NCBI RefSeq assembly: GCF_040149665.1
Contig: NZ_JBEFLP010000001.1
Coordinates: 744,001-808,000, forward strand
DNA from: Sulfitobacter sp. HNIBRBA3233
Lineage (GTDB): Bacteria > Pseudomonadota > Alphaproteobacteria > Rhodobacterales > Rhodobacteraceae
Reading direction: 5' to 3'
DNA length: 64,000 nucleotides
Shown here: in pieces, positions 1-10,094 of the stretch
Layout: every line of letters starts with the position of its first letter
Position numbering within the stretch: position 1 is the first letter of the stretch
Translations under genes and position numbers: made by a program
The notes under the pieces: generated by a model
The model's database searches: none
What the model was told of the DNA's origin: nothing
Seen by the model: only the letters and a program-made list of their open reading frames with translations

Positions 1-243
1 GGCGCCGACGAGGGCCGCGTGGTCCTGTCGGGTGCCATGGCCAGCCTGCCGCTGCGCGAGGCGCGCGAGGCGTTCGAACGTGAATACCTGCTGACCCAGA
101 TCAACCGGTTCGGTGGCAATATCTCGCGGACGGCGAATTTCGTCGGCATGGAACGCTCGGCGCTGCACCGCAAACTCAAGAGCCTCGGTGTGGTCACTTC
201 GGCCAAATCCGGCGCCCGCGTGGCCCATGTGGACGACGTCTGA
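1..243 (+). CDS. ntrX: NtrX response regulator, C-terminal end (partial)
   Basis: Only the last 80 codons are in the window; the gene enters from the left edge in frame 1. What is visible is a Fis-type helix-turn-helix ([20 protein letters not shown], about 30-50 residues before the end), the DNA-binding end of NtrC-class response regulators. The assignment to NtrX, partner of the NtrY sensor kinase in nitrogen and redox control, comes mainly from position: in Rhodobacteraceae ntrX lies directly upstream of trkA, trkH, hfq and hflX, as here. The receiver and AAA+ domains are outside the window, so NtrC itself cannot be excluded on sequence alone. Confidence 0.85.
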   Translation, partial: GADEGRVVLSGAMASLPLREAREAFEREYLLTQINRFGGNISRTANFVGMERSALHRKLKSLGVVTSAKSGARVAHVDDV

Positions 244-333
244 CCAAAGCGGTTAGGCGCGCCCGGCACGCCATGACGGCCCACTGCCTGCGGGGGCGTC
301 CTACGCTTCGGCGGGGGCTGCCCGCCCCCTTGC

Positions 334-798
334 TCAGCCCGCGGTGCGCACGATCTGGATGCTGCCGTCGCGGTTGCGGATCACGCATGAATTTTCCGTC
401 AGCGGCGGCAATTGCACGGTCGCGGCCTGTGGTGCGGCCTGTGCCACTTCCGCCGGGCAGGCGGGGATCGACACCCTTGCGTAGCCCTTGTCGGCCATAC
501 ACTGCTGGGCCGCGCGCGCGCGCAGCGGCGCATTGGCGTCATAGCTGCGGATTTCACCGGGCAGGTAATATCCCTGCGTGGTGATGCATTTGCCATCCTT
601 GCTGCATTCGCGGCGCGGCGGCACGTATTGGGGCGGCAAACGGCGCACCTGTGTGGCGACAGGCACGTCGCGCAGCGCTGCCACATCGCATTGCGTCTGG
701 TCGCGGTTGAGCGTCGTAACGCTCACCCCGGGTTTATAGTTGGTTTCGAGCGGCGCGCAGGCGGCAAGTCCGAGAAGCAGTGCGGCAATTTTTTTCAT
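334..798 (-). CDS. Small predicted lipoprotein of unknown function
   Basis: A 154-residue protein starting at the ATG at 798. The N-terminus is a lipoprotein signal: two lysines, a hydrophobic run and the lipobox LAAC with Cys14 as the lipidation site. The mature part has several cysteines (near QTQCDVA, RRECSKDGKC, AQQCMADKGYARVSIPACP) that could form disulfides in the periplasm. The frame stays open far upstream across trkA, but that part is an antisense shadow; the lipoprotein signal fixes the real start. It lies between ntrX and trkA on the opposite strand. I do not recognise a named family; function unknown. Confidence 0.75.
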   Translation of the reverse strand: MKKIAALLLGLAACAPLETNYKPGVSVTTLNRDQTQCDVAALRDVPVATQVRRLPPQYVPPRRECSKDGKCITTQGYYLPGEIRSYDANAPLRARAAQQCMADKGYARVSIPACPAEVAQAAPQAATVQLPPLTENSCVIRNRDGSIQIVRTAG

Positions 799-921
799 GG
801 CACCAGAATGGCAGAGCCGCAACGCGCTGACAATTGAATTGACCGCACCGGGCCACCGTGCGAGTTCTTGACTTTCCACGCCAACAGCAAAGCGCCGCGC
901 GCGCGGGGGATCCGCTTTTCC

Positions 922-2298
922 ATGAAAGTCATCATCTGCGGCGCGGGCCAGGTCGGCTGGCAGATCGCGCGGCATCTCTCTGGCGAAAGAAACGATGTCA
1001 CCGTCGTCGATAGCAATGCCGATCTGGTGCGTCGCGCGACCGATACGCTCGATGTGCAGGGGGTCGCGGGGTTTGCCAGCTATCCGGATGTGCTGGAGCG
1101 GGCAGGGGCGCAAGACGCCGATATGATCATCGCCGCCACCCACTCCGACGAGGTCAACATGGTGACCTGTCAGGTCGCCCATTCGGTATTCGGCATCAGC
1201 CGCAAGATCGCGCGTCTGCGCGCGCAATCCTATCTCACGGCGATCTATTCCGATCTCTACCGGCGCGATCACCTGCCCATCGACGTGGTCATCAGCCCCG
1301 AGCGCGAGGTTGCGCAGGCCGCGTTGCAGCGCCTGTCCGCGCCCGCCGCCTTCGACACCGAGGTTTTCATGGACGGGCATGCGCAGCTTATGGGCATCAC
1401 GCTCGATCCCGGTTGCCCCGTGCTCAACACGCCGCTGCGCCAGCTGACCGATCTGTTCTCGACCCTGCGCGCCGTGGTCGTGGGTGTGCGCCGCGAAGGG
1501 CGGCTGTTCGCCCCCGAACCCAAGGACCAGCTGTTCGAGGGCGACGACTGCTACATCTTCGTCCATCGCGACGACATCTCGCGCACCATGGAGATTTTCG
1601 GCAAATCCTCTTCCACGCAGGACCGCGTGGTGCTGGTGGGCGGCGGCAACGTCGGTCTCAGCGTGGCGCTGGCGCTGGAAAAACGCGCCAAACGCGTCCG
1701 CGCCAAGGTGATCGAGAAGAGCCGCGCCGCCGCCGAACGCGCCGCCGAAGCGCTGGAGCGCACGATCGTGCTCAACGGGGACGGTCTGGATGCGGCACTG
1801 CTGGCCGAGGCGGGGATCAGCCGCGCCGACGCGATGCTCGCCATCACCGATGACGACAAGACCAACATGCTGGCCTGCGTGCGCGCCAAGGCCGAAGGCT
1901 GCAACTACGTGATCGCGCTGATCAACGATCCGACGCTGATCCCGCTGATGCAGCCGCTGGGCATCGACGCCTACATCAACCCGCGCGCCACGACCGTCAG
2001 CTCGATCCTGCGCCACATCCGCCACGGGCGCGTGCGCTCGGTCTATTCCATCGGCGATGCCGAGGCCGAGGTGATCGAGGCCGAAGTCCTGTCCACCTCG
2101 CCCATCGCGGGCAAGCTGATCAACGAGATCGACTTTCCCGAAGGGGTGCTGGTGGGGGCGGTGCGCAAGGGCGGCAAGGTGATCCGCCCGCTCGGCAAGA
2201 CCCGGATCGACGAAGGCGATGTGATCGCCGTCTTCGCGCTGACCAAGGATGTCGCACAGCTGGAACAGCTGATGCAGGTGTCGATAGATTTCTTCTGA
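922..2298 (+). CDS. trkA: Trk system potassium uptake protein TrkA
   Basis: 458 residues, the usual TrkA length. The protein is the cytoplasmic NAD(H)-binding regulatory subunit of the Trk K+ transporter. It has two RCK halves: an N-terminal Rossmann fold opening with IICGAGQVGW (residues 4-13), a TrkA_C domain, then a second Rossmann fold around residue 235 (VLVGGGNVGL) and a final TrkA_C domain. The ATG at 922 is chosen because the first Rossmann strand begins immediately; upstream codons in the same frame look non-coding. The stop is followed one base later by the trkH start, so the two subunits are one transcription and translation unit. Confidence 0.96.
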   Translation: MKVIICGAGQVGWQIARHLSGERNDVTVVDSNADLVRRATDTLDVQGVAGFASYPDVLERAGAQDADMIIAATHSDEVNMVTCQVAHSVFGISRKIARLRAQSYLTAIYSDLYRRDHLPIDVVISPEREVAQAALQRLSAPAAFDTEVFMDGHAQLMGITLDPGCPVLNTPLRQLTDLFSTLRAVVVGVRREGRLFAPEPKDQLFEGDDCYIFVHRDDISRTMEIFGKSSSTQDRVVLVGGGNVGLSVALALEKRAKRVRAKVIEKSRAAAERAAEALERTIVLNGDGLDAALLAEAGISRADAMLAITDDDKTNMLACVRAKAEGCNYVIALINDPTLIPLMQPLGIDAYINPRATTVSSILRHIRHGRVRSVYSIGDAEAEVIEAEVLSTSPIAGKLINEIDFPEGVLVGAVRKGGKVIRPLGKTRIDEGDVIAVFALTKDVAQLEQLMQVSIDFF

Positions 2299-2299
2299 T

Positions 2300-3844
2300 A
2301 TGGCGTCCGCGGGCCGACAGAGTTTCCTGCGCCGCGAGATCTCGCAGCTGCCGCTGTTCCTGCTGGTGTTCGGCGTGCTCTGCGCGTCGATGATGGTGCC
2401 GGCCATGCATGCGCTGGTGGTCAACGACCACAGCACGAGCCAGGCGTTCTTCTACGCCGGTGCGCTCGGCTGCGTGATCTTTGCGATGATCGGCATCGCC
2501 CACGCGGGCCGCGCGCCCCGCCACGGCGCGCTGGGGCCCTTGATGTCGCTGCTGTCGGCCTTCGTGATCATGCCCGCCGTGCTTGCCATTCCCTTTGTCG
2601 AAGCGCTGCCCACCACGCGCTTCGTCAATGCCTATTTCGAGATGTTCAGCGCCTTCACCACCACCGGTGCGACGCTTTTCGACGATCCCGCACGGCTGAG
2701 CGGCACCTTGCACCTGTGGCGCGCGCAGGTGGGATGGCTGGGCGGTCTGCTGATGTGGACGGCGGCGGTGGCGATCCTTGCGCCGCTCAACCTCGGCGGT
2801 TTCGAGGTCACGACACAGGCCGAGCCTGGCCGCAGCGAAACCGCGCCGCATGCCTCGCGCGCGCTGACCCCGCGCCAGCGGGTCGGCCGCGCTGTCACGA
2901 CGCTTGCACCGCTCTACGCGGCGCTGACGCTGGCGCTATGGATGCTGTTGATCTTTTCGGGGCAGGTGCCGCTGGATGCGCTGATCCATGCAATGTCTGT
3001 GATGGCGACGTCGGGCATCACCGGCACCGATCCTGCCGTTCCCAGTGCCGCGGGCATCCCGGGCGAGATGATCATGGCGCTCTTCATGTGTTTCGCCCTG
3101 TCGCGCCTGACATTTTCTTCCGACACGGTCACCGCCACGCAGGGCGGGCTTACCACCGATCCTGAATTCCGCATCGGTCTGGGCATCGTGATTCTCGTGC
3201 CGCTGGCGCTTTTCGCGCGCCACTGGTTCGCGTCGCTCGACGCCGAGAACCCCGAACCGCTGGTAACCGCGCTCAAGGCGCTCTGGGGCGGGATGTTCAC
3301 CGTCCTGTCCTTCCTGTCGACCACCGGTTTCGTGTCCGGACACTGGACCGAGGCGCAAAGCTGGTCGGGGCTGGGCACACCCGGCCTGATCCTGATGGGG
3401 CTGTCGCTGATCGGCGGCGGTGTGGCGACGACCGCGGGCGGGGTGAAGCTGCTGCGCGTTTTCGCGCTATACCGCAATGCGGTGCGCGAGATGGAGCAGC
3501 TGGTGCATCCCCATTCCGTGTCGGGCGCGGGTGTTGCGGGGCGGCGCCTGCAATCTGGCGGGGCGTTCATCGCGTGGATCTTCTTCATGCTGTTCGCGCT
3601 GTCCTTCACCGCCGTGGTGCTGGCGCTGGCGCTGATCGGCGTCAGCTTCGAGGACGCGATGGTCATGGCCATTGCCATGCTCTCGACAACCGGCCCGCTG
3701 ACGCAGGTCGCCTCCGAAGCGCCCATCGACCTGATCGCGCTCAGCGACACGGCCAAGGCGGTCCTGTGCACCGCCATGGTGCTGGGGCGGCTGGAAACAT
3801 TGGCCATTATCGCCCTGTTGACACCCGATTTGTGGCGCGCGTGA
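2300..3844 (+). CDS. trkH: Trk potassium uptake protein TrkH, membrane subunit
   Basis: 514-residue polytopic inner-membrane protein with the repeated pore-loop architecture of the TrkH/KtrB family; SAFTTTGATLF near residue 115 matches a selectivity-filter loop, with similar TSGITGTD, STTGFVSG and STTGPLTQ segments further on. It forms the K+ pore gated by TrkA, encoded one base upstream. The ATG at 2300 follows the trkA stop directly, so translational coupling is likely. The family call is firm; whether it should be called TrkH or TrkG is only a naming question. Confidence 0.93.
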   Translation: MASAGRQSFLRREISQLPLFLLVFGVLCASMMVPAMHALVVNDHSTSQAFFYAGALGCVIFAMIGIAHAGRAPRHGALGPLMSLLSAFVIMPAVLAIPFVEALPTTRFVNAYFEMFSAFTTTGATLFDDPARLSGTLHLWRAQVGWLGGLLMWTAAVAILAPLNLGGFEVTTQAEPGRSETAPHASRALTPRQRVGRAVTTLAPLYAALTLALWMLLIFSGQVPLDALIHAMSVMATSGITGTDPAVPSAAGIPGEMIMALFMCFALSRLTFSSDTVTATQGGLTTDPEFRIGLGIVILVPLALFARHWFASLDAENPEPLVTALKALWGGMFTVLSFLSTTGFVSGHWTEAQSWSGLGTPGLILMGLSLIGGGVATTAGGVKLLRVFALYRNAVREMEQLVHPHSVSGAGVAGRRLQSGGAFIAWIFFMLFALSFTAVVLALALIGVSFEDAMVMAIAMLSTTGPLTQVASEAPIDLIALSDTAKAVLCTAMVLGRLETLAIIALLTPDLWRA

Positions 3845-3971
3845 CACGCGTTGCACCTTCTTTGGGCGACACTGCGGAATTTGGGGGTGGAAACTTCCAC
3901 GGCGGCCCTTCATAGTTTGCATTCGGGGGGCCGTTTGCGGCTAAAGACAAGAAAAAACGGAAGAACAAACT

Positions 3972-4211
3972 ATGGCGTCTGACAGACAGAACCTTCAGGA
4001 TGCGTTCCTGAACCACGTTCGTAAAACCAAAGTACCAGTGACGATTTTCCTGATCAACGGCGTCAAGCTGCAAGGCGTGATCACGTGGTTCGACAACTTC
4101 TGTGTGCTGCTGCGCCGCGACGGGCAGTCGCAGCTTGTGTACAAGCACGCGATCTCGACCATCATGCCAAGCCAGCCAATCAGCCTTTACGAGGGCGAAG
4201 AGGCTTCTTGA
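3972..4211 (+). CDS. hfq: RNA chaperone Hfq
   Basis: 79 residues, the short form typical of alphaproteobacteria, lacking the long C-terminal tail of enterics. The Sm1 region ([22 protein letters not shown]) and the Sm2 YKHAIST motif, which contacts uridine-rich 3' ends, are intact. Hfq forms a hexameric ring that pairs small RNAs with mRNAs. A GGAAG ribosome-binding site lies about nine bases before the ATG. The stop codon overlaps the TTG start of hflX (TTGA), the classical hfq-hflX arrangement. A possible TTGCAT / CTAAAG promoter lies at 3917-3946, but I do not rely on it. Confidence 0.97.
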   Translation: MASDRQNLQDAFLNHVRKTKVPVTIFLINGVKLQGVITWFDNFCVLLRRDGQSQLVYKHAISTIMPSQPISLYEGEEAS

Positions 4212-5506
4212 GCCGTCCACAATTCCAGATTGACGACAGTGACGGTCCGCGCCTGACGCGGGCTTTCGTGTTGCACCCCGACATCCGCACGGATGCCGAC
4301 CGCCGCGACCCCGGTCCGGCGCTCGAAGAAGCATTGGCGCTGGCCGACGCGCTGCCGGGGCTGGAAGTCGTCGGCGGATCGGTGATCCAGCTGCGCAAGG
4401 TCAGTGCCGGACAGCTGTTCGGCAAGGGCAAGATCGAAGAACTGCGCGAGATGATCGAGGCGGAGGAGATCGAGCTGGTGCTGATCGACGGGCCCGTCAC
4501 ACCCGTGCAGCAGCGCAATCTCGAAAAGCTCTGGAAGGTCAAACTGCTGGACCGGACCGGGCTGATCCTCGAAATCTTCTCCGACCGCGCGGCGACCCGT
4601 GAAGGGGTGCTTCAGGTCGAGATGGCCGCGCTCAACTACCAGCGCACGCGGCTGGTGCGGGCCTGGACCCACCTCGAACGGCAGCGCGGCGGCCTCGGCT
4701 TTGTCGGCGGCCCCGGCGAAACCCAGATCGAGGCGGACCGCCGCGCCATCGACGAACAGCTCGTGCGCCTGCGCCGGCAGCTCGACAAGGTGGTCAAGAC
4801 CCGCGCGCTGCACCGTGCCGCACGGGCCAAGGTGCCCTATCCGATCGTGGCGCTCGTGGGCTATACCAACGCCGGCAAGTCGACCCTTTTCAACCGCTTG
4901 ACGGGCGCGGACGTGATGGTCAAGGACATGCTCTTTGCCACGCTCGACCCCACGATGCGCAGCCTGACGCTCGAAGACGGGCCGGAGATCATCCTCAGCG
5001 ATACGGTGGGCTTCATCTCGGATCTGCCGACCGAACTGGTGGCGGCCTTCCGTGCCACCCTCGAAGAAGTGCTGGCCGCTGACATCGTTCTGCACGTGCG
5101 CGACATTTCCCACGCCGAGACCGAGAATCAGGCCCACGACGTGCGCGAGATCCTCACCTCGCTCGGGGTGCCCAAGGAAACCCGCACCTTCGAGGTCTGG
5201 AACAAGCTGGACCTGATGCCGCCGGACCGCGCCGATGCGATGCGCGAACGCGCGGCGCGCGACGACAGCGTTCTGGCGATCTCCGCGATCACCGGCGAGG
5301 GGCTGGACAAGCTTCAGGCCACGGTCGCCGAAGCCCTGCAAGGCGCGCTGCGCACCTCGCAGATCGAACTGGCCTTCAGCGAGGGGCGCAAGCGCGCGTG
5401 GCTCTTTGACCACGACATCGTCATCGAGGAAGAACAGACCGACGCGGGTTTCCTCCTGACCGTGCGCTGGTCCGCAGAGCAGGAAGCCGCTTTCCAGCGT
5501 CTTTGA
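4208..5506 (+). CDS. hflX: Ribosome-associated GTPase HflX
   Basis: 432 residues. An N-terminal HflX domain with the glycine-rich [11 protein letters not shown] segment precedes a TRAFAC GTPase domain with G1 [10 protein letters not shown] near residue 216, G3 DTVGF and G4 NKLD. HflX binds the 50S subunit and splits stalled ribosomes after stress. I place the start at the TTG at 4208, which overlaps the hfq TGA: protein similarity begins here, and no better in-frame start lies between the hfq end and the conserved region. The open frame extends back into hfq, but those codons are shadow. Confidence 0.94.
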   Translation: MSRPQFQIDDSDGPRLTRAFVLHPDIRTDADRRDPGPALEEALALADALPGLEVVGGSVIQLRKVSAGQLFGKGKIEELREMIEAEEIELVLIDGPVTPVQQRNLEKLWKVKLLDRTGLILEIFSDRAATREGVLQVEMAALNYQRTRLVRAWTHLERQRGGLGFVGGPGETQIEADRRAIDEQLVRLRRQLDKVVKTRALHRAARAKVPYPIVALVGYTNAGKSTLFNRLTGADVMVKDMLFATLDPTMRSLTLEDGPEIILSDTVGFISDLPTELVAAFRATLEEVLAADIVLHVRDISHAETENQAHDVREILTSLGVPKETRTFEVWNKLDLMPPDRADAMRERAARDDSVLAISAITGEGLDKLQATVAEALQGALRTSQIELAFSEGRKRAWLFDHDIVIEEEQTDAGFLLTVRWSAEQEAAFQRL

Positions 5507-5563
5507 GTGGCAAATGGCGCAGAGCGCGCCATATCTTCCGGTAGCCACCTTGCGGAGCATCCC

Positions 5564-5968
5564 ATGACCCTGCCGATCCTGTTCCTCGCCACATTCGCCG
5601 TCTTTCTTGCGGTGGACTTCGTGGCGCTAAGCTATTTCATCAAACCGATCTTCGCGCGCGATATCGGCCCGCTGATGCTCGACAGTCCGCGGCTTCTGCC
5701 CGCGTTCCTGTTCTATGCCTTCATGGTCGCCGTGGTGCTGTGGTTCGTCTCGTGGCCGGCGCTGGCCGACAGCAAATCCCTGTGGTGGGTGTTCGGCAAC
5801 GCGGCATTGATCGGCATGGTCGGCTACGGCACCTACGAGTTCACCAATTACGCGATCCTCAAGGACTGGACAGCGACGCTGGTGGCGACGGATTTCATCT
5901 GGGGCACGGTTCTGACGGGCGGCTCGGCGGTGGCCGGGGCGGCCATCACCCGCGCATTCGCGACCTGA
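5564..5968 (+). CDS. DUF2177 family membrane protein
   Basis: 134 residues with four predicted membrane segments (residues about 2-24, 47-68, 78-98 and 110-130). The sequence resembles the DUF2177 family, integral membrane proteins of unknown role, with conserved-looking features such as AVDFVALSYF near the N-terminus and GTYEFTNYAILKDW in the middle. The ATG at 5564 is preferred over the longer frame beginning at 5507, whose extra 19 residues are polar and run straight off the hflX stop. It lies downstream of hflX on the same strand. No function is known for the family. Confidence 0.8.
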   Translation: MTLPILFLATFAVFLAVDFVALSYFIKPIFARDIGPLMLDSPRLLPAFLFYAFMVAVVLWFVSWPALADSKSLWWVFGNAALIGMVGYGTYEFTNYAILKDWTATLVATDFIWGTVLTGGSAVAGAAITRAFAT

Positions 5969-6031
5969 CGCAGCAGCAGAAGAGAAGCCGCAGAATGGGG
6001 CGCGAGGGAGCCGGATCGGATGAAAGCCGCG

Positions 6032-6595
6032 TCAGGCCCCTGTGGCCGATGCGTAGCGCCACGCGCCGGGGGCAAGGCGGTTCAGATGCCAGTCCCCCAC
6101 GGACACGCGCACCAGCCGCAGGCAGGGCAGGCCCACATGGGCGGTCATGCGCCGCACCTGCCGGTTGCGCCCTTCGGATATCGTGACGCTCAGCCAGCAG
6201 TCCGGCACGCTCTTGCGGAACCGCACCGGCGGGTCGCGCGGCCACAGGTCGGGCGGATCGATCGCCTCTACCCGCGCGGGGCGGGTCGGCCCGTCCTTCA
6301 GCGTCACCCCCGCGCGCAGCGCCGAGAGCGCGGCATCGTCGGCGGTGCCTTCGACCTGGACCAGATAGGTTTTCGACAGCTTGTACTTGGGGTTGCTGAT
6401 CCGCGCCTGAAGCGGGCCGTGATCGGTCAGCACCATCAGCCCCTCGCTGTCACGGTCGAGCCTGCCTGCCGGATAGAACCCCGGCACGTCGATGAACCCC
6501 GACAGGGTCGGGCGGGGGCTGCCTTCGGTGCCGCGGTCGGTGAATTGCGATAGCACCCCGTAGGGTTTGTTGAACAGGATGACGCGGCCCGTCAC
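6032..6595 (-). CDS. 23S rRNA pseudouridine synthase, RluE-like (RsuA family)
   Basis: 187 residues. The RsuA/RluB/E/F-family catalytic motif [14 protein letters not shown] is present, with Asp47 as the nucleophile; the start [15 protein letters not shown] and the end [14 protein letters not shown] also fit. No N-terminal S4 domain is visible, which favours an RluE-type enzyme over RluB or RsuA. The start is the GTG at 6595, forming a GTGA overlap with the stop of the upstream penicillin-acylase-family gene; the longer frame up to 6685 begins with an arginine-rich shadow of that gene. The target uridine cannot be read from the sequence. Confidence 0.88.
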   Translation of the reverse strand: MTGRVILFNKPYGVLSQFTDRGTEGSPRPTLSGFIDVPGFYPAGRLDRDSEGLMVLTDHGPLQARISNPKYKLSKTYLVQVEGTADDAALSALRAGVTLKDGPTRPARVEAIDPPDLWPRDPPVRFRKSVPDCWLSVTISEGRNRQVRRMTAHVGLPCLRLVRVSVGDWHLNRLAPGAWRYASATGA

Positions 6596-9057
6596 GGGGC
6601 GGGGACCAGTTTCGTCACCCCCACGGCCGCGGCGCGCGCGAGGTCTTCGTCGAGCGACATGGGAATGTATTCGCCGCGCCGCCACAGCTGCGCCAGATCG
6701 TCGTAATGGCGCGACAGGAAGTGCCCAGACTGGCCCGTCGAGTTGATGAAGACCGAACTGTCGGGATCGGCGAAATCATAGACCCCGCGATAACCCGCCC
6801 CGTGCACGTTCAGGAAGGGGTCCGGATCGGTCCCCTTGGTGCGGCCGCGCATCAGCGTGTGATCGCCGCCTGAGGTGCTTTGCCGGATGTTCACAAAATA
6901 GCGCAGCACCGGCACTTCGCCCAGCACCGGATGGTCGTGGGTGGCCTGATGCACATCGCCCCAGCGCAAAGATTCCAGCGCGGTGCCGTATTGTTCGTCG
7001 ATATCGACCAGCGCATCGTCCAGAGCCAGCCGCGCCATGTCGGCGCAGGTCTCCACCGGGGCGGACTGGAACACGTCGCACCACGCCGAGGCCCCCTCGA
7101 GATCGCGGAACACCCGTTCGATGAACAAAGGCTCGACGTGGTCGAATTCATCGGCCAGCGGGCCCAGTTCGTCGCGGATCAGGCGGTCCTGCAGCTTGCG
7201 AAGCCATGTGGCGTAGATCAGCGGCTCGGGCAGATGTTCGTTCATTTCGCCCGACCATTCGGCCAGCAGGCTCAGCGCGCGCTGGCGCAGGCGCTCGGGC
7301 GTACCGTCCGGTGCGGCCTCGCCGGTGAACCACAGCTCGGCCCCGATCAGCGGCAGCAGCGACCGCGCGGTAAAGCTGACGGTGTCGAGCTGGGCTTCGA
7401 TGAAACTGTCGCGCGTGTGGACCTGCCGGCCCTGCATCAGCCGCTGCCAGCGCTGCACGCGCTGGGTGTCGCCCCACAGAAAGCTGATGTGGCTGGGAAA
7501 GGGGCGGTCGATCATCTTGTTGTTGGTATTCCCCAGAATACCGCCCTGGGGGGAGACGAAACCGGGGTTCGACGTATAGGGCAGAATGCCCTGCCAGCGG
7601 TTCGTCGCGATCCAGCCGGGGCTGGGCAGGCGGCCCTTGCTCTGGTGCGCGGGGTCGCGCTTGGGCGCCGCGCCGATGGTTTTCATCGCGATGGTCTCGC
7701 GGTCCACCAGCGTCAGGTTCTGGGAGGGGGCCACGTAGAGGCGGGCGGCGTCAATGCCATCGGCGACGGTCTTGGCGCGCATGATCTCCATCGCGGCCTG
7801 CAGGGTCGTGTCGCGCTGGCTGAGCACGGTCCAAGACACCGCCGCCACATGGCCCGGCGGGGTGATCGAGGCGAGGTTGAAGTGGCTGCCCGGCAGCACC
7901 GGTCCGTTGTCGGTCCAGCGCAGGGTCAGGGTGACTGGATCACGGTCCTTGATGTTGATGATCGACGCGCGGGTCCGGAATTTCTTGAACCCGTCCGGGG
8001 TGCGGTATTCCTCGCGGTCGGCGGGGTTCAACTCCTCGATGAACACGTCCTGATCGTCGAGGTAGGACGACGTGACGCCCCAGCCCAGATCGGCGGAACG
8101 ACCGGTCAGGATCACGGGAATGCCCGGTATCGTGCCCCCGATGACACCGCCCGATTGCAGTTCGAGCCGCGCCAGATACCAGATCGCCGGGGCGGTAAAG
8201 CCGAGGTGCGGATCGTTGGCCAGAAGCGTGCCGCCCGATGCCGAGCGCGAGGGGGCCGCGGCCCAGGCGTTCGACGCGCCCGCCAGCGCCGTGCGCCGGA
8301 ACGGCGACAGGGGATGCGGATCGAAGGGAATGTTCGCCGCGAACCGTGGCACTGTCGGGAAAAGGCTCGCGTATTCGGGCAGGGCGGCCACCCCGTCGCC
8401 CGGCGCATCGGGCAGGATATCGCGGATGCGCTGCTCGTCGGGCAGGGCGAGAGACACACGCGCGCGCATCACTTCGGCGTCCAGATGGCCCGACAGTTGC
8501 AGCCCCATCAGCTTCACGATGGCAAGGCTGTCGGCAGGGCGCCACGGCGCCAGCGGCGTGTTGAAGAGGAATATCTCGGGCGCGCCGCGCCCCAGCGCCT
8601 GTCCGTTGATCTGGTCGAGCCGCGCGTTCACGCCCGCGGAATAGGCCCGCAGGGCGGCCTGTGTGCGCTCGTCCAGCGCCTCGACCGACGCCACGGACAG
8701 CGCGTAGAGGTCGAAGCGGCGCAGCAGCTTGTCGACCTCCAGCGTGGCGGCGCCGAACACCTCTGACAGGCGCCCCTGTGCCGTGCGCCGCAGGGTGGTC
8801 ATCTGCCACAGGCGGTCCTGGGCATGGGCGAAGCCGAGACCGAAGAAGACCTCTTCGTCGGACTGGCCGAAGATATGCGGCACGTTGGCGTTGTCGCGCA
8901 CGATCTCGACGGGGGCGGTCAGGTTCGGGACCTCGACGGTCGCGTCGTAGTCGGGCAGGGACCGCGAGGCCAGCCAGTAGACCAGCCCGATGGCCAGCAC
9001 GCTGAGCACGAGAAGTGTCGCGGCGATGCGGAAAAGCCAGCGAAAGACCAATGCCAT
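6592..9057 (-). CDS. Penicillin acylase family protein (Ntn hydrolase, S45)
   Basis: 821 residues. An N-terminal hydrophobic segment (about residues 6-30) serves as export signal or anchor, followed by a pro-enzyme layout: alpha chain, then GASNAWA near residue 260, whose Ser would become the N-terminal nucleophile after autocatalytic cleavage, as in penicillin G acylase and acyl-homoserine-lactone acylases. [17 protein letters not shown] and NSTGQSGH near the end also fit the family. The enzyme probably acts in the periplasm on an N-acyl bond. Substrate is unknown; AHL, aculeacin-type and beta-lactam acylases look alike at this level. It overlaps the downstream pseudouridine synthase by four bases. 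Confidence 0.88.
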   Translation of the reverse strand: MALVFRWLFRIAATLLVLSVLAIGLVYWLASRSLPDYDATVEVPNLTAPVEIVRDNANVPHIFGQSDEEVFFGLGFAHAQDRLWQMTTLRRTAQGRLSEVFGAATLEVDKLLRRFDLYALSVASVEALDERTQAALRAYSAGVNARLDQINGQALGRGAPEIFLFNTPLAPWRPADSLAIVKLMGLQLSGHLDAEVMRARVSLALPDEQRIRDILPDAPGDGVAALPEYASLFPTVPRFAANIPFDPHPLSPFRRTALAGASNAWAAAPSRSASGGTLLANDPHLGFTAPAIWYLARLELQSGGVIGGTIPGIPVILTGRSADLGWGVTSSYLDDQDVFIEELNPADREEYRTPDGFKKFRTRASIINIKDRDPVTLTLRWTDNGPVLPGSHFNLASITPPGHVAAVSWTVLSQRDTTLQAAMEIMRAKTVADGIDAARLYVAPSQNLTLVDRETIAMKTIGAAPKRDPAHQSKGRLPSPGWIATNRWQGILPYTSNPGFVSPQGGILGNTNNKMIDRPFPSHISFLWGDTQRVQRWQRLMQGRQVHTRDSFIEAQLDTVSFTARSLLPLIGAELWFTGEAAPDGTPERLRQRALSLLAEWSGEMNEHLPEPLIYATWLRKLQDRLIRDELGPLADEFDHVEPLFIERVFRDLEGASAWCDVFQSAPVETCADMARLALDDALVDIDEQYGTALESLRWGDVHQATHDHPVLGEVPVLRYFVNIRQSTSGGDHTLMRGRTKGTDPDPFLNVHGAGYRGVYDFADPDSSVFINSTGQSGHFLSRHYDDLAQLWRRGEYIPMSLDEDLARAAAVGVTKLVPAP

Positions 9058-9158
9058 CAGGGAAACCTCCGAAAGAGCCGCGAGGCGTCAATTGACCCTG
9101 TGGGCCACGGTGTTACGTTTTGTCAGCAATAGCGCAACATCGAAGCAAGGAAAAGCAC

Positions 9159-10031
9159 ATGGCAAAGCTCGCGTTTTTAGGTCTGGGCGTAATGGGCGGG
9201 CCGATGGCCGGCCACCTGCAAAAGGCCAGTCACGAGGTGACGGTCTATAACCGGACCGCAGCCAAGGCCGCCGATTGGGTCGAGACCTACGGCGGGGCAT
9301 CGGCAGCCACCCCGCGCGAAGCGGCGCAGGGCGCTGATTTCGTCATGGCCTGCGTGGGCAACGACGACGACCTGCGGTCGGTCTGTCTGGGCGATGACGG
9401 GGCCTTTGCCGGAATGGGTGCGGGCAGCGTATTCGTCGATCACACGACCGTCTCTGCCGCCGTCACGCGCGAGCTCTACGAGGCCGCCGATCACAAGCAG
9501 ATCAGCTTCGTCGATGCGCCGATTTCCGGTGGGCAGGCGGGGGCCGAGAACGCGCAGCTGTCGATCATGTGCGGCGGCGATCAGGGCGCCTTCGACCGCG
9601 CGCTGCCTGTGATGGAGGTCTATTCCAAGATCTGCCGCCGCATCGGCGACAGCGGCGCGGGCCAGATGACCAAGATGTGCAACCAGATCGCCATCGCGGG
9701 CGTGGTGCAGGGCCTGTCCGAAGCGCTGCATTTCGCCGAGAAGGCCGGGCTCGATGGCCGCGCGGTGGTCGAGGTGATCAGCCAGGGCGCGGCTGGCAGC
9801 TGGCAGATGGCCAACCGCTACGAGACGATGCTGGACGACAAATTCGACCACGGCTTTGCCGTCGACTGGATGCGCAAGGATCTGGGGATCTGCCTGTCCA
9901 CGGGGGACGAGATCGCGGCGAGCCTGCCGCTGACCGCGCTGGTCGACCAGTTCTACAAGGATGTGCAGAAGCTGGGCGGCGGACGTTGGGACACATCCAG
10001 CCTGATCCAGCGGTTGCGCAAGATGGAATGA
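9159..10031 (+). CDS. NAD(P)-dependent beta-hydroxyacid dehydrogenase (3-hydroxyisobutyrate dehydrogenase family)
   Basis: 290 residues, the family length. The N-terminus is a Rossmann fold (AFLGLGVMGGPMAGHL), followed by the substrate motif DAPISGGQAGAENAQL and the catalytic lysine in GAGQMTKMCNQ (Lys172). The family oxidises or reduces 3-hydroxyisobutyrate, tartronate semialdehyde or related short beta-hydroxyacids; succinic-semialdehyde-reducing GLYR members also look like this, so the substrate is open. The ATG at 9159 is chosen because the nucleotide-binding strand begins at residue 3; the 13 upstream codons are unlike the family. A perfect stem-loop starts on the last base of the stop codon. 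Confidence 0.88.
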   Translation: MAKLAFLGLGVMGGPMAGHLQKASHEVTVYNRTAAKAADWVETYGGASAATPREAAQGADFVMACVGNDDDLRSVCLGDDGAFAGMGAGSVFVDHTTVSAAVTRELYEAADHKQISFVDAPISGGQAGAENAQLSIMCGGDQGAFDRALPVMEVYSKICRRIGDSGAGQMTKMCNQIAIAGVVQGLSEALHFAEKAGLDGRAVVEVISQGAAGSWQMANRYETMLDDKFDHGFAVDWMRKDLGICLSTGDEIAASLPLTALVDQFYKDVQKLGGGRWDTSSLIQRLRKME

Positions 10032-10058
10032 CGGTTACCCACGGGTAACCGTTTATCG
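10031..10058. terminator. Perfect 10-bp stem-loop between convergent genes
   Basis: ACGGTTACCC at 10031-10040 and GGGTAACCGT at 10043-10052 form a perfect inverted repeat with a two-base spacer, followed by TTATCG. It begins on the last base of the upstream stop codon and lies between two convergent genes, so a bidirectional transcription end is the simplest reading. The T tract is weak, so efficiency is uncertain. Confidence 0.6.
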
Positions 10059-10094
10059 TTTATTAACAGAAGGTTATCGAAGCATTAACGCGGA

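Noticed and set aside
311..329. GGGGGC/GCCCCC hairpin between ntrX and the lipoprotein gene
   Set aside because: No T tract on either strand and it lies at the very end of the convergent lipoprotein gene region; too weak to call a terminator.
799..2436. Upstream extension of the minus-strand frame that ends at 334 (700 codons in total)
   Set aside because: Only the last 154 codons form a gene with a lipoprotein signal; the rest is antisense to trkA and has no signal or family resemblance.
6880..8766. Long plus-strand frame of 628 codons
   Set aside because: It is antisense to the penicillin-acylase-family gene and its sequence is the usual His/Arg/Gln-rich shadow of a GC-rich gene.
10063..10089. 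CtrA box between convergent genes
   Set aside because: Only the half sites at either end are TTAA and the middle one is TTAT; no gene starts here, so a CtrA promoter is not supported.
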